From the NCBI GenBank assembly GCA_903839675.1, contig CAIMDB010000008.1:112724-176723 (forward strand): a DNA stretch of 64,000 nucleotides, in the 5' to 3' direction. How positions within the stretch are numbered: position 1 is the stretch's first letter; every line of letters starts with the position of its first letter. Under the pieces are notes generated by a model that worked only from the letters and a program-made list of their open reading frames with translations, was not told the origin of the DNA and ran no database searches. The translations under genes were made by a program, and so were the position numbers. Source of the stretch: an uncultured Sphingomonadales bacterium. GTDB taxonomy: Bacteria > Pseudomonadota > Alphaproteobacteria > Sphingomonadales > Sphingomonadaceae. Below, piece by piece: positions 25,591-34,141 of this stretch.

Positions 25591-26907
25591 ATGACCCTTC
25601 AAAACGATCCGCTTGCCGCTTTGTGGATGCCCTTTACGGCAAACCGCGCCTTCAAGGCGACACCGCGCCAGCTGAAGTCGGCAAAGGACATGCACTATAC
25701 CAGCGATGATGGCCGCCAGATCTTGGACGGCACCGCAGGTTTGTGGGCCGTCAACGCCGGGCACTGCCGCCCCTCTATCGTTGCGGCGATCCAGAAGACA
25801 GCGGCGGAGCTGGACTATGCGCCGCCCTTCCAATTGGGTCACCCGCTGTCCTTCGAACTGGCGACACGTATCGCCGATTTGATGCCGAACGGTTTGGACC
25901 GGATTTTCTTCACCAACTCCGGTTCTGAATCGGTCGATACCGCGCTCAAGATCGCGCTCGCCTATCAGCGCGCCCGCGGACAGGGCACTCGCACCCGCCT
26001 GATCGGCCGCGAGCGCGGCTACAGTGGCGTCGGCTTTGGTGGCATTTCCGTGGGCGGTATCGTCAACAACCGCCGCCAGTTCGGCACGTTGCTCACCGGT
26101 GTGGATCACCTGCCCCATACCCATAATCTGGAACACAACGCCTTTACAAAGGGCCGCCCGCACTGGGGTGCGCATCTTGCCGACAACCTGGAAGCCATCG
26201 TTGCGTTGCATGGTGCGGAAACCATCGCCGCCGTCATTGTCGAGCCCATGGCGGGCTCCACCGGTGTTCTGGTGCCGCCACAGGGCTATCTGGAAAAGCT
26301 TCGTGAAATCACGACCAAGCACGGCATTCTGCTGATCTTTGATGAAGTCATCACGGGCTTTGGCCGAGTGGGCGGAGCCACCGCGTCTGGCACGCTGGGC
26401 GTCACGCCGGACATAATCACCATGGCTAAGGGCCTGACGAACGCAGCGGTGCCAATGGGCGCAGTTGCTGTCAGCCGCCATGTCCATGATGGCGTTGTCG
26501 AAGGCGCTGCCGACGGGATCGAACTGTTCCACGGCTACACCTATTCCGGCCACCCGCTGGCGGCAGCGGCAGGCCTTGCCACGCTGGACCTCTACAAGTC
26601 TGAAGGCATTTTTGAACATGCCGCGTCGCTGCACAGCTATTGGGAAGATGCGGTCCACAGCCTGAAGGGCAAGCGCCACATCATCGACGTGCGCAACATG
26701 GGCATCGTCGCCGGGATCGAGCTTGAGCCCCGCCCCGGTGCGCCGACCAAACGCGCGACCGAGCTTTTCCACAAATGCTTCGACAATGGCCTGCTGGTTC
26801 GCGCAACCGGCGATATCGTCGCACTGTCGCCGCCGCTGATCTTGCAAAAGGCGCATATCGACGAAATGGTCGGACGGATTGCCGAGTTGGTCGAAACGAT
26901 CGACTAA
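25591..26907 (+). CDS. Omega-amino acid--pyruvate aminotransferase (class III)
   Basis: This is a class III PLP aminotransferase of 438 residues. FDEVITGFGRVG carries the Asp that pairs with the PLP ring nitrogen, and MAKGLTNAAVPMG has the Schiff-base lysine at about residue 280. WMPFTANRAFK near the N-terminus is typical of beta-alanine/omega-amino acid:pyruvate transaminases. It would move an amino group from an omega-amino acid or primary amine to pyruvate, giving a semialdehyde and alanine. A class III enzyme of this type fits next to a GabP-like permease. The homocysteine methyltransferase starts 10 bases after its stop. Confidence 0.9.
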   Translation: MTLQNDPLAALWMPFTANRAFKATPRQLKSAKDMHYTSDDGRQILDGTAGLWAVNAGHCRPSIVAAIQKTAAELDYAPPFQLGHPLSFELATRIADLMPNGLDRIFFTNSGSESVDTALKIALAYQRARGQGTRTRLIGRERGYSGVGFGGISVGGIVNNRRQFGTLLTGVDHLPHTHNLEHNAFTKGRPHWGAHLADNLEAIVALHGAETIAAVIVEPMAGSTGVLVPPQGYLEKLREITTKHGILLIFDEVITGFGRVGGATASGTLGVTPDIITMAKGLTNAAVPMGAVAVSRHVHDGVVEGAADGIELFHGYTYSGHPLAAAAGLATLDLYKSEGIFEHAASLHSYWEDAVHSLKGKRHIIDVRNMGIVAGIELEPRPGAPTKRATELFHKCFDNGLLVRATGDIVALSPPLILQKAHIDEMVGRIAELVETID

Positions 26908-26917
26908 GGAGAGCTTT

Positions 26918-27796
26918 ATGAGCGTGACGATATTGGATGGCGGCATAAGCCGTGAACTGCAAAAGCTCGGCGCGCCGTTCCGCCAGCCAGAATGGTCCGC
27001 GCTCGCCCTCATTGAAACACCTGAGCTTGTTGGTGCCGCGCATGATCTCTTCGCGACAGCCGGTGCCAATGTCATCACGACCAACAGCTATGCGATTGTG
27101 CCCTTTCATTTGGGCGCAGAACGCTTTGCATCGGACGGAGCACGTCTGGCGGCGCTTTGCGGGCAACTCGCACGCACCGTCGCGGACACGCGCGGCGTTA
27201 AAGTTGCCGCGTCCCTTCCGCCGGTGCTGGGATCATACCGACCCGACCTCTTCAACGCGGACGAAGCCCGCGCGATCCTCGACATCCTGATTGCCGGTCT
27301 GTCCCCTTATGGCGACATCTGGCTGGCGGAAACGTTGAGCACATTGGCCGAGGCGCGCTTGATTGCGGAGATGTTGGCAGACGACGTCCGGCCACTTTGG
27401 CTGTCCTTCACCCTCGATGATGCAGGCATTGCGACATTGCGTTCCGGCGAGCGTGTTCAGGATGCCGCAGCCCTTGCCAAAGAGGTTGGCGCAGAAGCCC
27501 TTCTGTTCAATTGCAGCCGCCCCGAGGTCATGGACGCTGCCGTTCGTGAGGCCAAGGCTGTGCTCGACGGCACAGGCATCTCCATCGGCGTCTATGCCAA
27601 CGGCTTCGGTCAAGAAGATGCGGGTGCTGCGAACGAAGTCATCCGCGCCATCCGTGCCGATCTTGATCCCCCACGCTATCTTGGTTGGGCACAGACTTGG
27701 GTGGCCTCCGGCGCGACGATAGTTGGCGGATGTTGCGGGATTGGGCCGAACCACATTGCGGCCATGGCGGGTGCTTTAAACGACCCTGACGCGTGA
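26918..27796 (+). CDS. Homocysteine S-methyltransferase family protein
   Basis: This is a zinc-dependent methyltransferase of the BHMT/MmuM family, which moves a methyl group from a betaine or S-methylmethionine to homocysteine and makes methionine. FNCSRPE and GGCCGIGP provide the three cysteine zinc ligands. ILDGGISRELQ at the start is the substrate loop typical of the family. The ORF track start at 26879 overlaps the previous gene. ATG 26918 is preceded by AAGGAGAG and gives 292 residues. In this setting betaine is an attractive donor, since removal of one methyl would yield dimethylglycine for the DMGDH-like enzymes, but family members using S-methylmethionine cannot be excluded. Confidence 0.88.
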   Translation: MSVTILDGGISRELQKLGAPFRQPEWSALALIETPELVGAAHDLFATAGANVITTNSYAIVPFHLGAERFASDGARLAALCGQLARTVADTRGVKVAASLPPVLGSYRPDLFNADEARAILDILIAGLSPYGDIWLAETLSTLAEARLIAEMLADDVRPLWLSFTLDDAGIATLRSGERVQDAAALAKEVGAEALLFNCSRPEVMDAAVREAKAVLDGTGISIGVYANGFGQEDAGAANEVIRAIRADLDPPRYLGWAQTWVASGATIVGGCCGIGPNHIAAMAGALNDPDA

Positions 27797-27828
27797 GGCG
27801 CGATATCGTCGCCCTGTCGCCGTTGGTC

Positions 27829-27847
27829 GTAAAGCTTGTATCTTTAC
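27829..27847 (+). promoter_or_regulatory. Candidate operator dyad before the desaturase gene
   Basis: GTAAAG, seven bases, then CTTTAC is a perfect 6-base inverted repeat. It lies 26 bases before the ATG of the sterol-desaturase-family gene. The spacing is that of a transcription factor site and no T-run follows, so a terminator is less likely. Confidence 0.35.
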
Positions 27848-27873
27848 ACCAAACCCTTGAATAGGATGGTTTT

Positions 27874-28815
27874 ATGACCGCCTCTGATTTCATCCAAAGC
27901 AACATCGGCCTCTATTCGGCGCTGTTCTTCTTCTTGTTGCTCGGGATTGAACTGGCGGCGATCAAGCTTTGGCGCGCCCGCGGGAAAATGCCCGCCAAGG
28001 ATGCTTTGACCGGCATTGCAACGGGCTTGCTGAGTGATCCCATCAACGGCTTTTCAGCGTTCATCACGCTGGGCATATTGGCAATGGCGGCACCGTTTCA
28101 GGTCTACAGCCTGCCTGTCACCGCTGGCACGTTCATCTTGTGCTTCTTTCTCGATGACCTGCGCTTTTATTGCCACCACCGCGTCGCCCACCGGGTCCGT
28201 TGGGTCTGGGCGATGCATGTCGTGCACCATTCCAGTGAGGAGTATAATCTTGCGGTCGCCCTGCGGCAGGGATGGACGAAGCATTTCACGGGCACGATGC
28301 TGTTCAAGATACCGTTGGTGCTTGTCGGCTTTGATCCGGTCATGGTCACGTTCTGCGGCGTCCTCAACGCCACTTACCAGTTCATGCTGCATACTGAGAC
28401 CGTCAACAAATTCCCCCGCTGGGTTGAGTTCCTCTTCAACACGCCATCGCATCACCGCGTCCACCACGCCAATAATCCGCGCTATCTGGATGCCAATTAC
28501 GCCGGGACGTTCATCATCTGGGACCGCCTGTTCGGCAGCTTCGTTGCGGAAGATGACAGCGAAAAGCCCGTCTATGGTCTGGTCAAGAATCTGAAGACCT
28601 TCAACATTTTGAAGGTGATCAGCCACGAATATATCGGCATCGCCAAGGACGCGACCACGCCCGGCATCACGCTTTGGCAGCGGTTTTGCTATGTGTTTGC
28701 GCCGCCGGGGTGGAGCCATGATGGATCCCGACAGACATCGGAAGATATCAGGCGGGAAGCAGGCCTCGGCCCGCAGGCCTTAGCGGTCGCCCCCGCCACA
28801 AACCCCGTTCGATAA
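27874..28815 (+). CDS. Sterol desaturase / fatty acid hydroxylase family membrane protein
   Basis: This is a membrane-bound di-iron oxygenase of 313 residues. The histidine clusters are FYCHHRVAHR, HVVHHS and HHRVHHANN, with an extra HTET stretch between, matching the HX3-4H, HX2-3HH and HX2HH set of the family. There are about four hydrophobic segments before and between the clusters. The family hydroxylates or desaturates lipids and hydrophobic substrates. It starts a probable two-gene unit with the small membrane protein that overlaps its stop. A role in lipid modification is likely, and a link to amine catabolism is not evident. Confidence 0.88.
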   Translation: MTASDFIQSNIGLYSALFFFLLLGIELAAIKLWRARGKMPAKDALTGIATGLLSDPINGFSAFITLGILAMAAPFQVYSLPVTAGTFILCFFLDDLRFYCHHRVAHRVRWVWAMHVVHHSSEEYNLAVALRQGWTKHFTGTMLFKIPLVLVGFDPVMVTFCGVLNATYQFMLHTETVNKFPRWVEFLFNTPSHHRVHHANNPRYLDANYAGTFIIWDRLFGSFVAEDDSEKPVYGLVKNLKTFNILKVISHEYIGIAKDATTPGITLWQRFCYVFAPPGWSHDGSRQTSEDIRREAGLGPQALAVAPATNPVR

Positions 28816-29372
28816 TGCCGCTCCACTACGCGCTCACCGACGCGCTGGTCGCGCTTGTCGCGGGCTGGGGCGCCCTGATGTTGTGGCGCACAGGGCGACC
28901 TCTAGTAGCACTGGGCCTTAGCCTGTTCGGCCTTGCCGGGGTGATAGGGACCATACGGATAACAAGCGGCCTGATTGAACCTTTGGCGATGCTCCACAAA
29001 AGCGTGTCGCAATTGGGGGGTATTGCCGGGCTCGCCTTGCTGCTCGCCCAAATCCTGCGCGACAAAGGCCTTAGACTTCGCACCGGCGTTGTCCTGGGCG
29101 TCGCAATTGCCCTGGCGGCCTTGGCTGCGACACTGCCTGCCATCGGCGCTGTCGTCTTTGTCCTGATGCTCGTCGCGGCCATCGCGCTGTGCTTGCAAAC
29201 CAGCAATCAATTAGGCGCTGCGGGCTTTGCCGTGATGCTGCTGAACGTCACCCTCGTGCGGCAATCCGACTATATGGGCGCTGACCTGAGTTGGCACCTC
29301 TATCACCTGCTTGTCGCAACATGGTTGCTTTGCGTGACATATGGTTTTGCAAAAGCGCCCCGCACAGCCTGA
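28815..29372 (+). CDS. Hypothetical small membrane protein
   Basis: This is a 185-residue protein that is almost entirely hydrophobic, with about six transmembrane helices separated by short charged loops (RTGRP, RDKGLRLR, RQSDYMG). I do not recognise the family. It starts one base before the end of the desaturase gene (TAATG overlap) and is probably translated with it. It may be an accessory or partner of that enzyme. It converges on the dehydrogenase gene only four bases away. Confidence 0.7.
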   Translation: MPLHYALTDALVALVAGWGALMLWRTGRPLVALGLSLFGLAGVIGTIRITSGLIEPLAMLHKSVSQLGGIAGLALLLAQILRDKGLRLRTGVVLGVAIALAALAATLPAIGAVVFVLMLVAAIALCLQTSNQLGAAGFAVMLLNVTLVRQSDYMGADLSWHLYHLLVATWLLCVTYGFAKAPRTA

Positions 29373-29376
29373 CCCG

Positions 29377-30447
29377 CTATCCGGCGAGGACGAACTTACC
29401 GACATGGCGTTTGGTCAAGAACGCCTCCTGCGCCTTGACGATGTCGGACAGCGGGAAGGTCGCCGCGATGCAGGGTTTGATCTCCCCGCGCTCGATATAG
29501 CCGATAAGATTGGAAAACACCTCTGGCTCCAGCACCGTGCAGCCGAACAGGCGAAGATCTTTTAGGTAGAGCGTACGAAGGTCGAGATCGACGATTGGGC
29601 CGGAGATTGCGCCCGACACCCCATAACGCCCGCCGCGCTTGAGGGTGTTCAGAATGGCATCAAACTGCGCTCCACCCACAACATCGACGGCGGCGTCAAA
29701 ATGGTCATGGCCAAAATGTGCTTCCAGATCGGCATCGCGCGGTACGATCTGGTCTGCGCCTAAGGCGCGCACGGCATCGGCCTTGTCACCGCCGACCATC
29801 GCCACGACCTCCGCCCCGCGCCGCTTGGCGAGTTGGACAGCAGCAGACCCCACGCCACCGGAGGCGCCGGTAATCAGCACCCGCTCCCCTGCTGCAAGCG
29901 CAATCCGCGTCAGGATGTTCTCCGCTGCCGAATAGGCACAAGGGAAGCTGGCGAGTTCAATATCGCTCAGGTCGCACTCAATGCGGTGCGCGTAGTCAGC
30001 AGGAACACAGGCATAGTCGGCAAAAGCGCCGTCAACCTCAGACCCGAAATAGCGGACATCAAATCGATCCGACCCGCGAAACACCGGCTCAACCAGAACG
30101 CGTTCCCCGATGCGGGATGTGTCTACACCCGGCCCGACCGCGACGATCCGGCCACAAGCATCCGCCCCCTGAATACGGGGGAAGTGAAAGGCTTCGCCCG
30201 ACCAGCCATCGTCGCCGGCGCCGGCCATCCCGCTCGCCGCACCCACGTCTGTGGCCTCGGCCACGGTCTTGGAGTACCAGCCGATCCGCGTGTTGATATC
30301 GGTATTATTGACCCCCGCCGCACCGACGCGGATCAGGACGTCCCCTGCCCCGGGCTGCGGGACAGGGACATCGTCCCGCAGATCAAGGCAATCAAACCCG
30401 CCATGCCGGGTCAGCAAGACCGCGCGCATGGTGGCGGGGATGGTCAT
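29377..30447 (-). CDS. Medium-chain dehydrogenase/reductase (zinc ADH or quinone oxidoreductase type)
   Basis: This is an NAD(P)-dependent oxidoreductase of the MDR superfamily. An N-terminal GroES-like domain (GVNNTDINTRIGWY, FPRIQGADACGRIVAVG) is followed by a Rossmann fold with LITGASGGVGSAAVQLAKRRG. The classic catalytic Cys-His zinc ligands are not obvious, which points to the quinone-oxidoreductase side of the family. The ORF track start at 30483 is too long. ATG 30447 overlaps the Rieske stop as ATGA and gives 356 residues. As the last gene of this operon it may oxidise an alcohol or aldehyde formed during side-chain breakdown. Confidence 0.85.
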   Translation of the reverse strand: MTIPATMRAVLLTRHGGFDCLDLRDDVPVPQPGAGDVLIRVGAAGVNNTDINTRIGWYSKTVAEATDVGAASGMAGAGDDGWSGEAFHFPRIQGADACGRIVAVGPGVDTSRIGERVLVEPVFRGSDRFDVRYFGSEVDGAFADYACVPADYAHRIECDLSDIELASFPCAYSAAENILTRIALAAGERVLITGASGGVGSAAVQLAKRRGAEVVAMVGGDKADAVRALGADQIVPRDADLEAHFGHDHFDAAVDVVGGAQFDAILNTLKRGGRYGVSGAISGPIVDLDLRTLYLKDLRLFGCTVLEPEVFSNLIGYIERGEIKPCIAATFPLSDIVKAQEAFLTKRHVGKFVLAG

Positions 30448-31694
30448 TCCGCCCGCGCCAACCCGAACTGGTTGAGGTACCATTTCTGGAAATTGATCAC
30501 GCTGCCTTCCTGATCGGAATAGCGGCCCGGACGATAACGGCTGGACATGATGCCGGCCTGATTATTCTCGGTGATCACCTTATCCTGCGTCGTCGTGGCG
30601 TGATACCCCCAGATCATCTTGTCGATATCGACCTGATCTTCGGTGGCGCGGCCATCGACCAGCCAGATCATCTCCACATCCGTTTCGAGCGCCCCGCGCG
30701 GGGTGAACTGGAATAGGATCACGAAATGGTCATCGGCTACAATCTGGCTGAACGGGCTGAAGCTCAAATGCATCCGGCCGCCATCAGCCTTTGTGCGCTT
30801 ACCCATCAAAGGCGACGGCGCCGTGCCATCCTGCGTCTCGGCGGCAAAACCTTCCTTGTTCATCCGCTGCATCAAGAGGCGTAGATGGCTAGTATCGGCG
30901 GCCTCGTCGATATTGCCAATCGGGCGCCCTGCAGCGGCGGCGCTGTCTTCCCAAGCCTTCAGCTTTGGCGTGAAGCCCGCAATTGCGTCTGCCGGACCAG
31001 ACCTTGGCCCCGCGCCGACTGCCACCAGAGTTTCCGCCGCATGCATGGAGCAGAATTCGGGGTGCGACGGCACGCAGTGGTAACATTCAAAGAAGTTTTC
31101 CACGACCAGCTTCCAGTTGGCCGTCGTGGGATAACTTCCCGCGTGCGCGATGCGCGCATCCGCCATGCCATGATAGTCAAGGATCGGGCCCATATCGCCA
31201 AAGGTCGCGTCGAAATCGACGGGCTCGTCTTCGCTCATATTGATGAAGATAAGGCCGTGGAACACCCGGATATGGCAGGCAATCAGGCTGTTTTCCGCCT
31301 TGTTGAAATCCTCCGGCATAAGGCGCGCGGATATCAGCCGACCGTCCAACCCGAATGTCCAAGCGTGATAGGGGCAGACGAGACGTGGCGCATTGCCGCT
31401 TTCGGCTGAACAGATGGTCGACCCACGATGACGGCAGACATTGAAGAAAGCGCGGACGCTGTCTTCATTCTCCCGGATGACGATGATCTGTTCCGACCCG
31501 ATCTTGAACAGGAAATAGTCGCCCTTCTTGGGGATGCGCGACACATGGCCCGCAACGATCCATTTCTGGCTGATCACCTGATCGAAGTCGGCCTTGAACA
31601 CCGCGTCGCTCGCGTAAAATTCCTGATCAAAACTATAGCCGACCCGCGTGTTGGCAGCGAGACGGTGCATCAATTGGTTCTGGGTTTCAGACAT
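30444..31694 (-). CDS. Rieske non-heme iron oxygenase alpha subunit, betaine-demethylating type (second copy)
   Basis: This is a 416-residue oxygenase. Cys87/His89 (CRH) and Cys107/His110 (CPYH) bind the Rieske cluster. NFFECYHCVPSHPE gives the iron-ligand histidines 206 and 211, with Glu203 at the bridging position as in carnitine and glycine betaine oxygenases. WKLVVENFFECYHC is very close to GbcA-type enzymes, so trimethylammonium demethylation is the best guess. It overlaps the stop of the DMGDH-like gene upstream by one base. A dimethyl product could be passed straight to the two DMGDH-like enzymes of the same operon. No reductase gene lies nearby. Confidence 0.92.
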   Translation of the reverse strand: MSETQNQLMHRLAANTRVGYSFDQEFYASDAVFKADFDQVISQKWIVAGHVSRIPKKGDYFLFKIGSEQIIVIRENEDSVRAFFNVCRHRGSTICSAESGNAPRLVCPYHAWTFGLDGRLISARLMPEDFNKAENSLIACHIRVFHGLIFINMSEDEPVDFDATFGDMGPILDYHGMADARIAHAGSYPTTANWKLVVENFFECYHCVPSHPEFCSMHAAETLVAVGAGPRSGPADAIAGFTPKLKAWEDSAAAAGRPIGNIDEAADTSHLRLLMQRMNKEGFAAETQDGTAPSPLMGKRTKADGGRMHLSFSPFSQIVADDHFVILFQFTPRGALETDVEMIWLVDGRATEDQVDIDKMIWGYHATTTQDKVITENNQAGIMSSRYRPGRYSDQEGSVINFQKWYLNQFGLARAE

Positions 31695-34138
31695 CAGATT
31701 TTGATCCGTGCGTTTGTGGGGTCATACATAGGCTTAAGCGAGGCTGTCGCGGGATATCGGACACCGGCGATTTCGATTTCAAAATCATCCGCGCCAATCG
31801 GACCAACGACACCACCGTCTGCGGCTGTCACATAGCCAAGGCCACAGGCCCCGCCGAGCATCTGGGCATACATGCCCGAGCGGATGTAACCGGCAATCCG
31901 ATCCCCCTGCCAGATGGGCTCATTGTGATAGAGCATTGGCTCAGGCGATTTGAGCAGGAACTGGACGAGCTTTTGCTTCAGCCCCTCTTCCTTCTGCTTC
32001 AACAGCGCGTCGCGTCCGATAAAGCCGCCGGGCTTGTCCATCTTCACCGCAAAACCAAGGCCGGCTTCCAGCGGGGTGTCTTCATCGGTGATGTCATGGC
32101 CCCAGTGGCGGTAGCCCTTTTCCATGCGCAGCGCGTTGAGCGCGTGATAGCCGCAATGCTTGAGGCCAAAGGCAGCACCCGCCGCGACGATCTCATCATA
32201 AACGCCGGTCATGAACTCGGTCGGGATATACAGCTCCCAACCCAGTTCACCGACATAGGTGATCCGCGAGGCGCGCACGATCGCATAGCCAAGCTCAATC
32301 TCTTGGCTTGTCGCAAAGGGGAAGGCCTCGTGCGACAGATCATTGGGGCAGATCGACTGGAGCAGCGCGCGCGCATTCGGGCCCATGATCGAAATGACGC
32401 CCATGGCGGACGACACGTTGGTGAGAATGGCGTGGGCGTCGTCCGGGATATGCCGGCTCAGCCAGTTGAAGTCCTTCACCTCGGTCTCAGCGCCCGTGAC
32501 AATCAGATAGGCCGTCTGCGAAAGGCGGGTGACGGTCAGGTCGGCCTCGATGCCGCCCTTCTCATTCAGCCACTGGGTGTAGATGAGCTTGCCCGGTGCC
32601 ACGTCGACATCATTCGCGCAGACCCGGTTGAGCACGGCACAGGCGTCGCGGCCTTCGAGGCGGAATTTGGCGAAGGAGCTTTGGTCGAACAGGCCAACAG
32701 CTTCGCGCACCGCCTTGCACTCGGCCGCGTTCGCTTCAAACCAGTTCTGGCGGCCATAGCTATATTCATATTTTGGCGTGGTGCCCGGTTCTGCATACCA
32801 ATTGGGACGCTCCCAACCGAAGGCCTCCCCATGGCAGGCCCCTGCCGCGACCAGCCGGTCATGGATGGCAGACCGGCGAACGCCGCGGGCGGTTTCATAT
32901 TGCTTAAACGGATAATGCGTCGCGTAGAGCAGGCCGAGGCTTTCCGTCACACGCTCGCGCAGATACTTCCGGTTGATCTGGAACGGCATGTTGCGTCGGA
33001 TGTCGACCGTCCAGAGGTCGGCGGGCGGAATGCCGTCACGGATCCAGTCCGCCATCACCTTGCCGACGCCACCAGCCGATTGCAGGCCAATAGAGTTCAG
33101 CCCGGCCGCGACAAAGCAGCCCTTCAATTCCGCACTCTCACCCAGATGATAGCGCACGTCTGGTGTGAAGCTTTCCGGGCCACAGAAGAACTTCTGGATG
33201 CCCGCTTTCTCCAGCGCAGGCACGCGCCGCATGGCGTCCATCAACAGCGGTTCGAAATGCTCAAAGCTGCCGGCGATTTCATCGAAGCAGAAGTCTTCGG
33301 AAATGCCGTCCATGCCCCAAGGCCGGGCATTGGGTTCAAACGCGCCAACCAGCAGCTTGCCCGCGTCATATTTGTAATAGCCGCAATAATCATAGTCACG
33401 CAGCACCGGCAGGGTCGGGTCAATGCCTTCCACGCCTTCGAACAGCACATAGTAATGCTCGCATGCATGGAGCGGCGCGGCAACGCCGATGCTGGCCGCC
33501 AGATCACGCGTCCACATGCCGCCGCAGATGACCACATAATCCGCGTCGATGGAGCCATCATCGGTGTCGACGCCTGTCACACGGTCGCCATTGTGGCGGA
33601 TTTTGGTGACCTTGGTGTTTTCAAAAATCTGTGCGCCACCGGTGCGGGCACCCTTGGCCAGCGCCTGCGTGATGTCGACCGCGTTCGCATAGCCATCGCT
33701 CGGGATGTGGATGCCGCCCACGACATCATCGACATTCACAATGTGCGCGAGGTCTTTGATTTCCTGCGGCGTCACGACATGGACGGGAAGGTCAAACACC
33801 TTCGCCATAGAGGCGCTGCGCTTCAGCTCTTCAAAACGTTCTGCATTGGTCGCCATCGAGATGGAACCGCACTGCCGGTACCCCGTCGCCTGCCCGGTTT
33901 CCGCTTCCAGCCCGCGATAGAGTTCGCCTGTATATTTGGCGAGCTTCGTCATGTTGATCGACGGGCGCAATTGCCCGACGAGCCCGGCCGCATGCCAGGT
34001 CGTGCCGCTGGTCAGCTGCTTGCGTTCCAGCAGGACGACATCGTCCCAACCAATCTTGGTCAGGTGATAGGCAATCGAGCATCCAATCACACCACCGCCG
34101 ACGATGACGACACGCGCCTTTTTGGGAAGTTCAGCCAC
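31694..34138 (-). CDS. Dimethylglycine-dehydrogenase-like flavoprotein with GcvT domain (copy B)
   Basis: This protein has 814 residues, with a DAO-type FAD domain (VVIVGGGVIGCSIAYHLTKIG) followed from about residue 430 by a GcvT-like folate domain ending in a glycine-cleavage T-type C-terminus. TSGTTWHAAGL has His49 at the position that holds covalent FAD in dimethylglycine dehydrogenase. The gene sits between copy C (upstream, three bases away) and the second Rieske oxygenase. It is clearly diverged from copies A and C, most visibly after WHAAG (LVGQLR here, LLPLF in A, QCPNIT in C), so the three probably act on different N-methyl amines. Confidence 0.92.
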   Translation of the reverse strand: MAELPKKARVVIVGGGVIGCSIAYHLTKIGWDDVVLLERKQLTSGTTWHAAGLVGQLRPSINMTKLAKYTGELYRGLEAETGQATGYRQCGSISMATNAERFEELKRSASMAKVFDLPVHVVTPQEIKDLAHIVNVDDVVGGIHIPSDGYANAVDITQALAKGARTGGAQIFENTKVTKIRHNGDRVTGVDTDDGSIDADYVVICGGMWTRDLAASIGVAAPLHACEHYYVLFEGVEGIDPTLPVLRDYDYCGYYKYDAGKLLVGAFEPNARPWGMDGISEDFCFDEIAGSFEHFEPLLMDAMRRVPALEKAGIQKFFCGPESFTPDVRYHLGESAELKGCFVAAGLNSIGLQSAGGVGKVMADWIRDGIPPADLWTVDIRRNMPFQINRKYLRERVTESLGLLYATHYPFKQYETARGVRRSAIHDRLVAAGACHGEAFGWERPNWYAEPGTTPKYEYSYGRQNWFEANAAECKAVREAVGLFDQSSFAKFRLEGRDACAVLNRVCANDVDVAPGKLIYTQWLNEKGGIEADLTVTRLSQTAYLIVTGAETEVKDFNWLSRHIPDDAHAILTNVSSAMGVISIMGPNARALLQSICPNDLSHEAFPFATSQEIELGYAIVRASRITYVGELGWELYIPTEFMTGVYDEIVAAGAAFGLKHCGYHALNALRMEKGYRHWGHDITDEDTPLEAGLGFAVKMDKPGGFIGRDALLKQKEEGLKQKLVQFLLKSPEPMLYHNEPIWQGDRIAGYIRSGMYAQMLGGACGLGYVTAADGGVVGPIGADDFEIEIAGVRYPATASLKPMYDPTNARIKI

Positions 34139-34141
34139 CGA

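Noticed and set aside
25438-27084. 548-residue minus-strand ORF opposite the aminotransferase
   Set aside because: It is a shadow of a class III aminotransferase with intact catalytic motifs.
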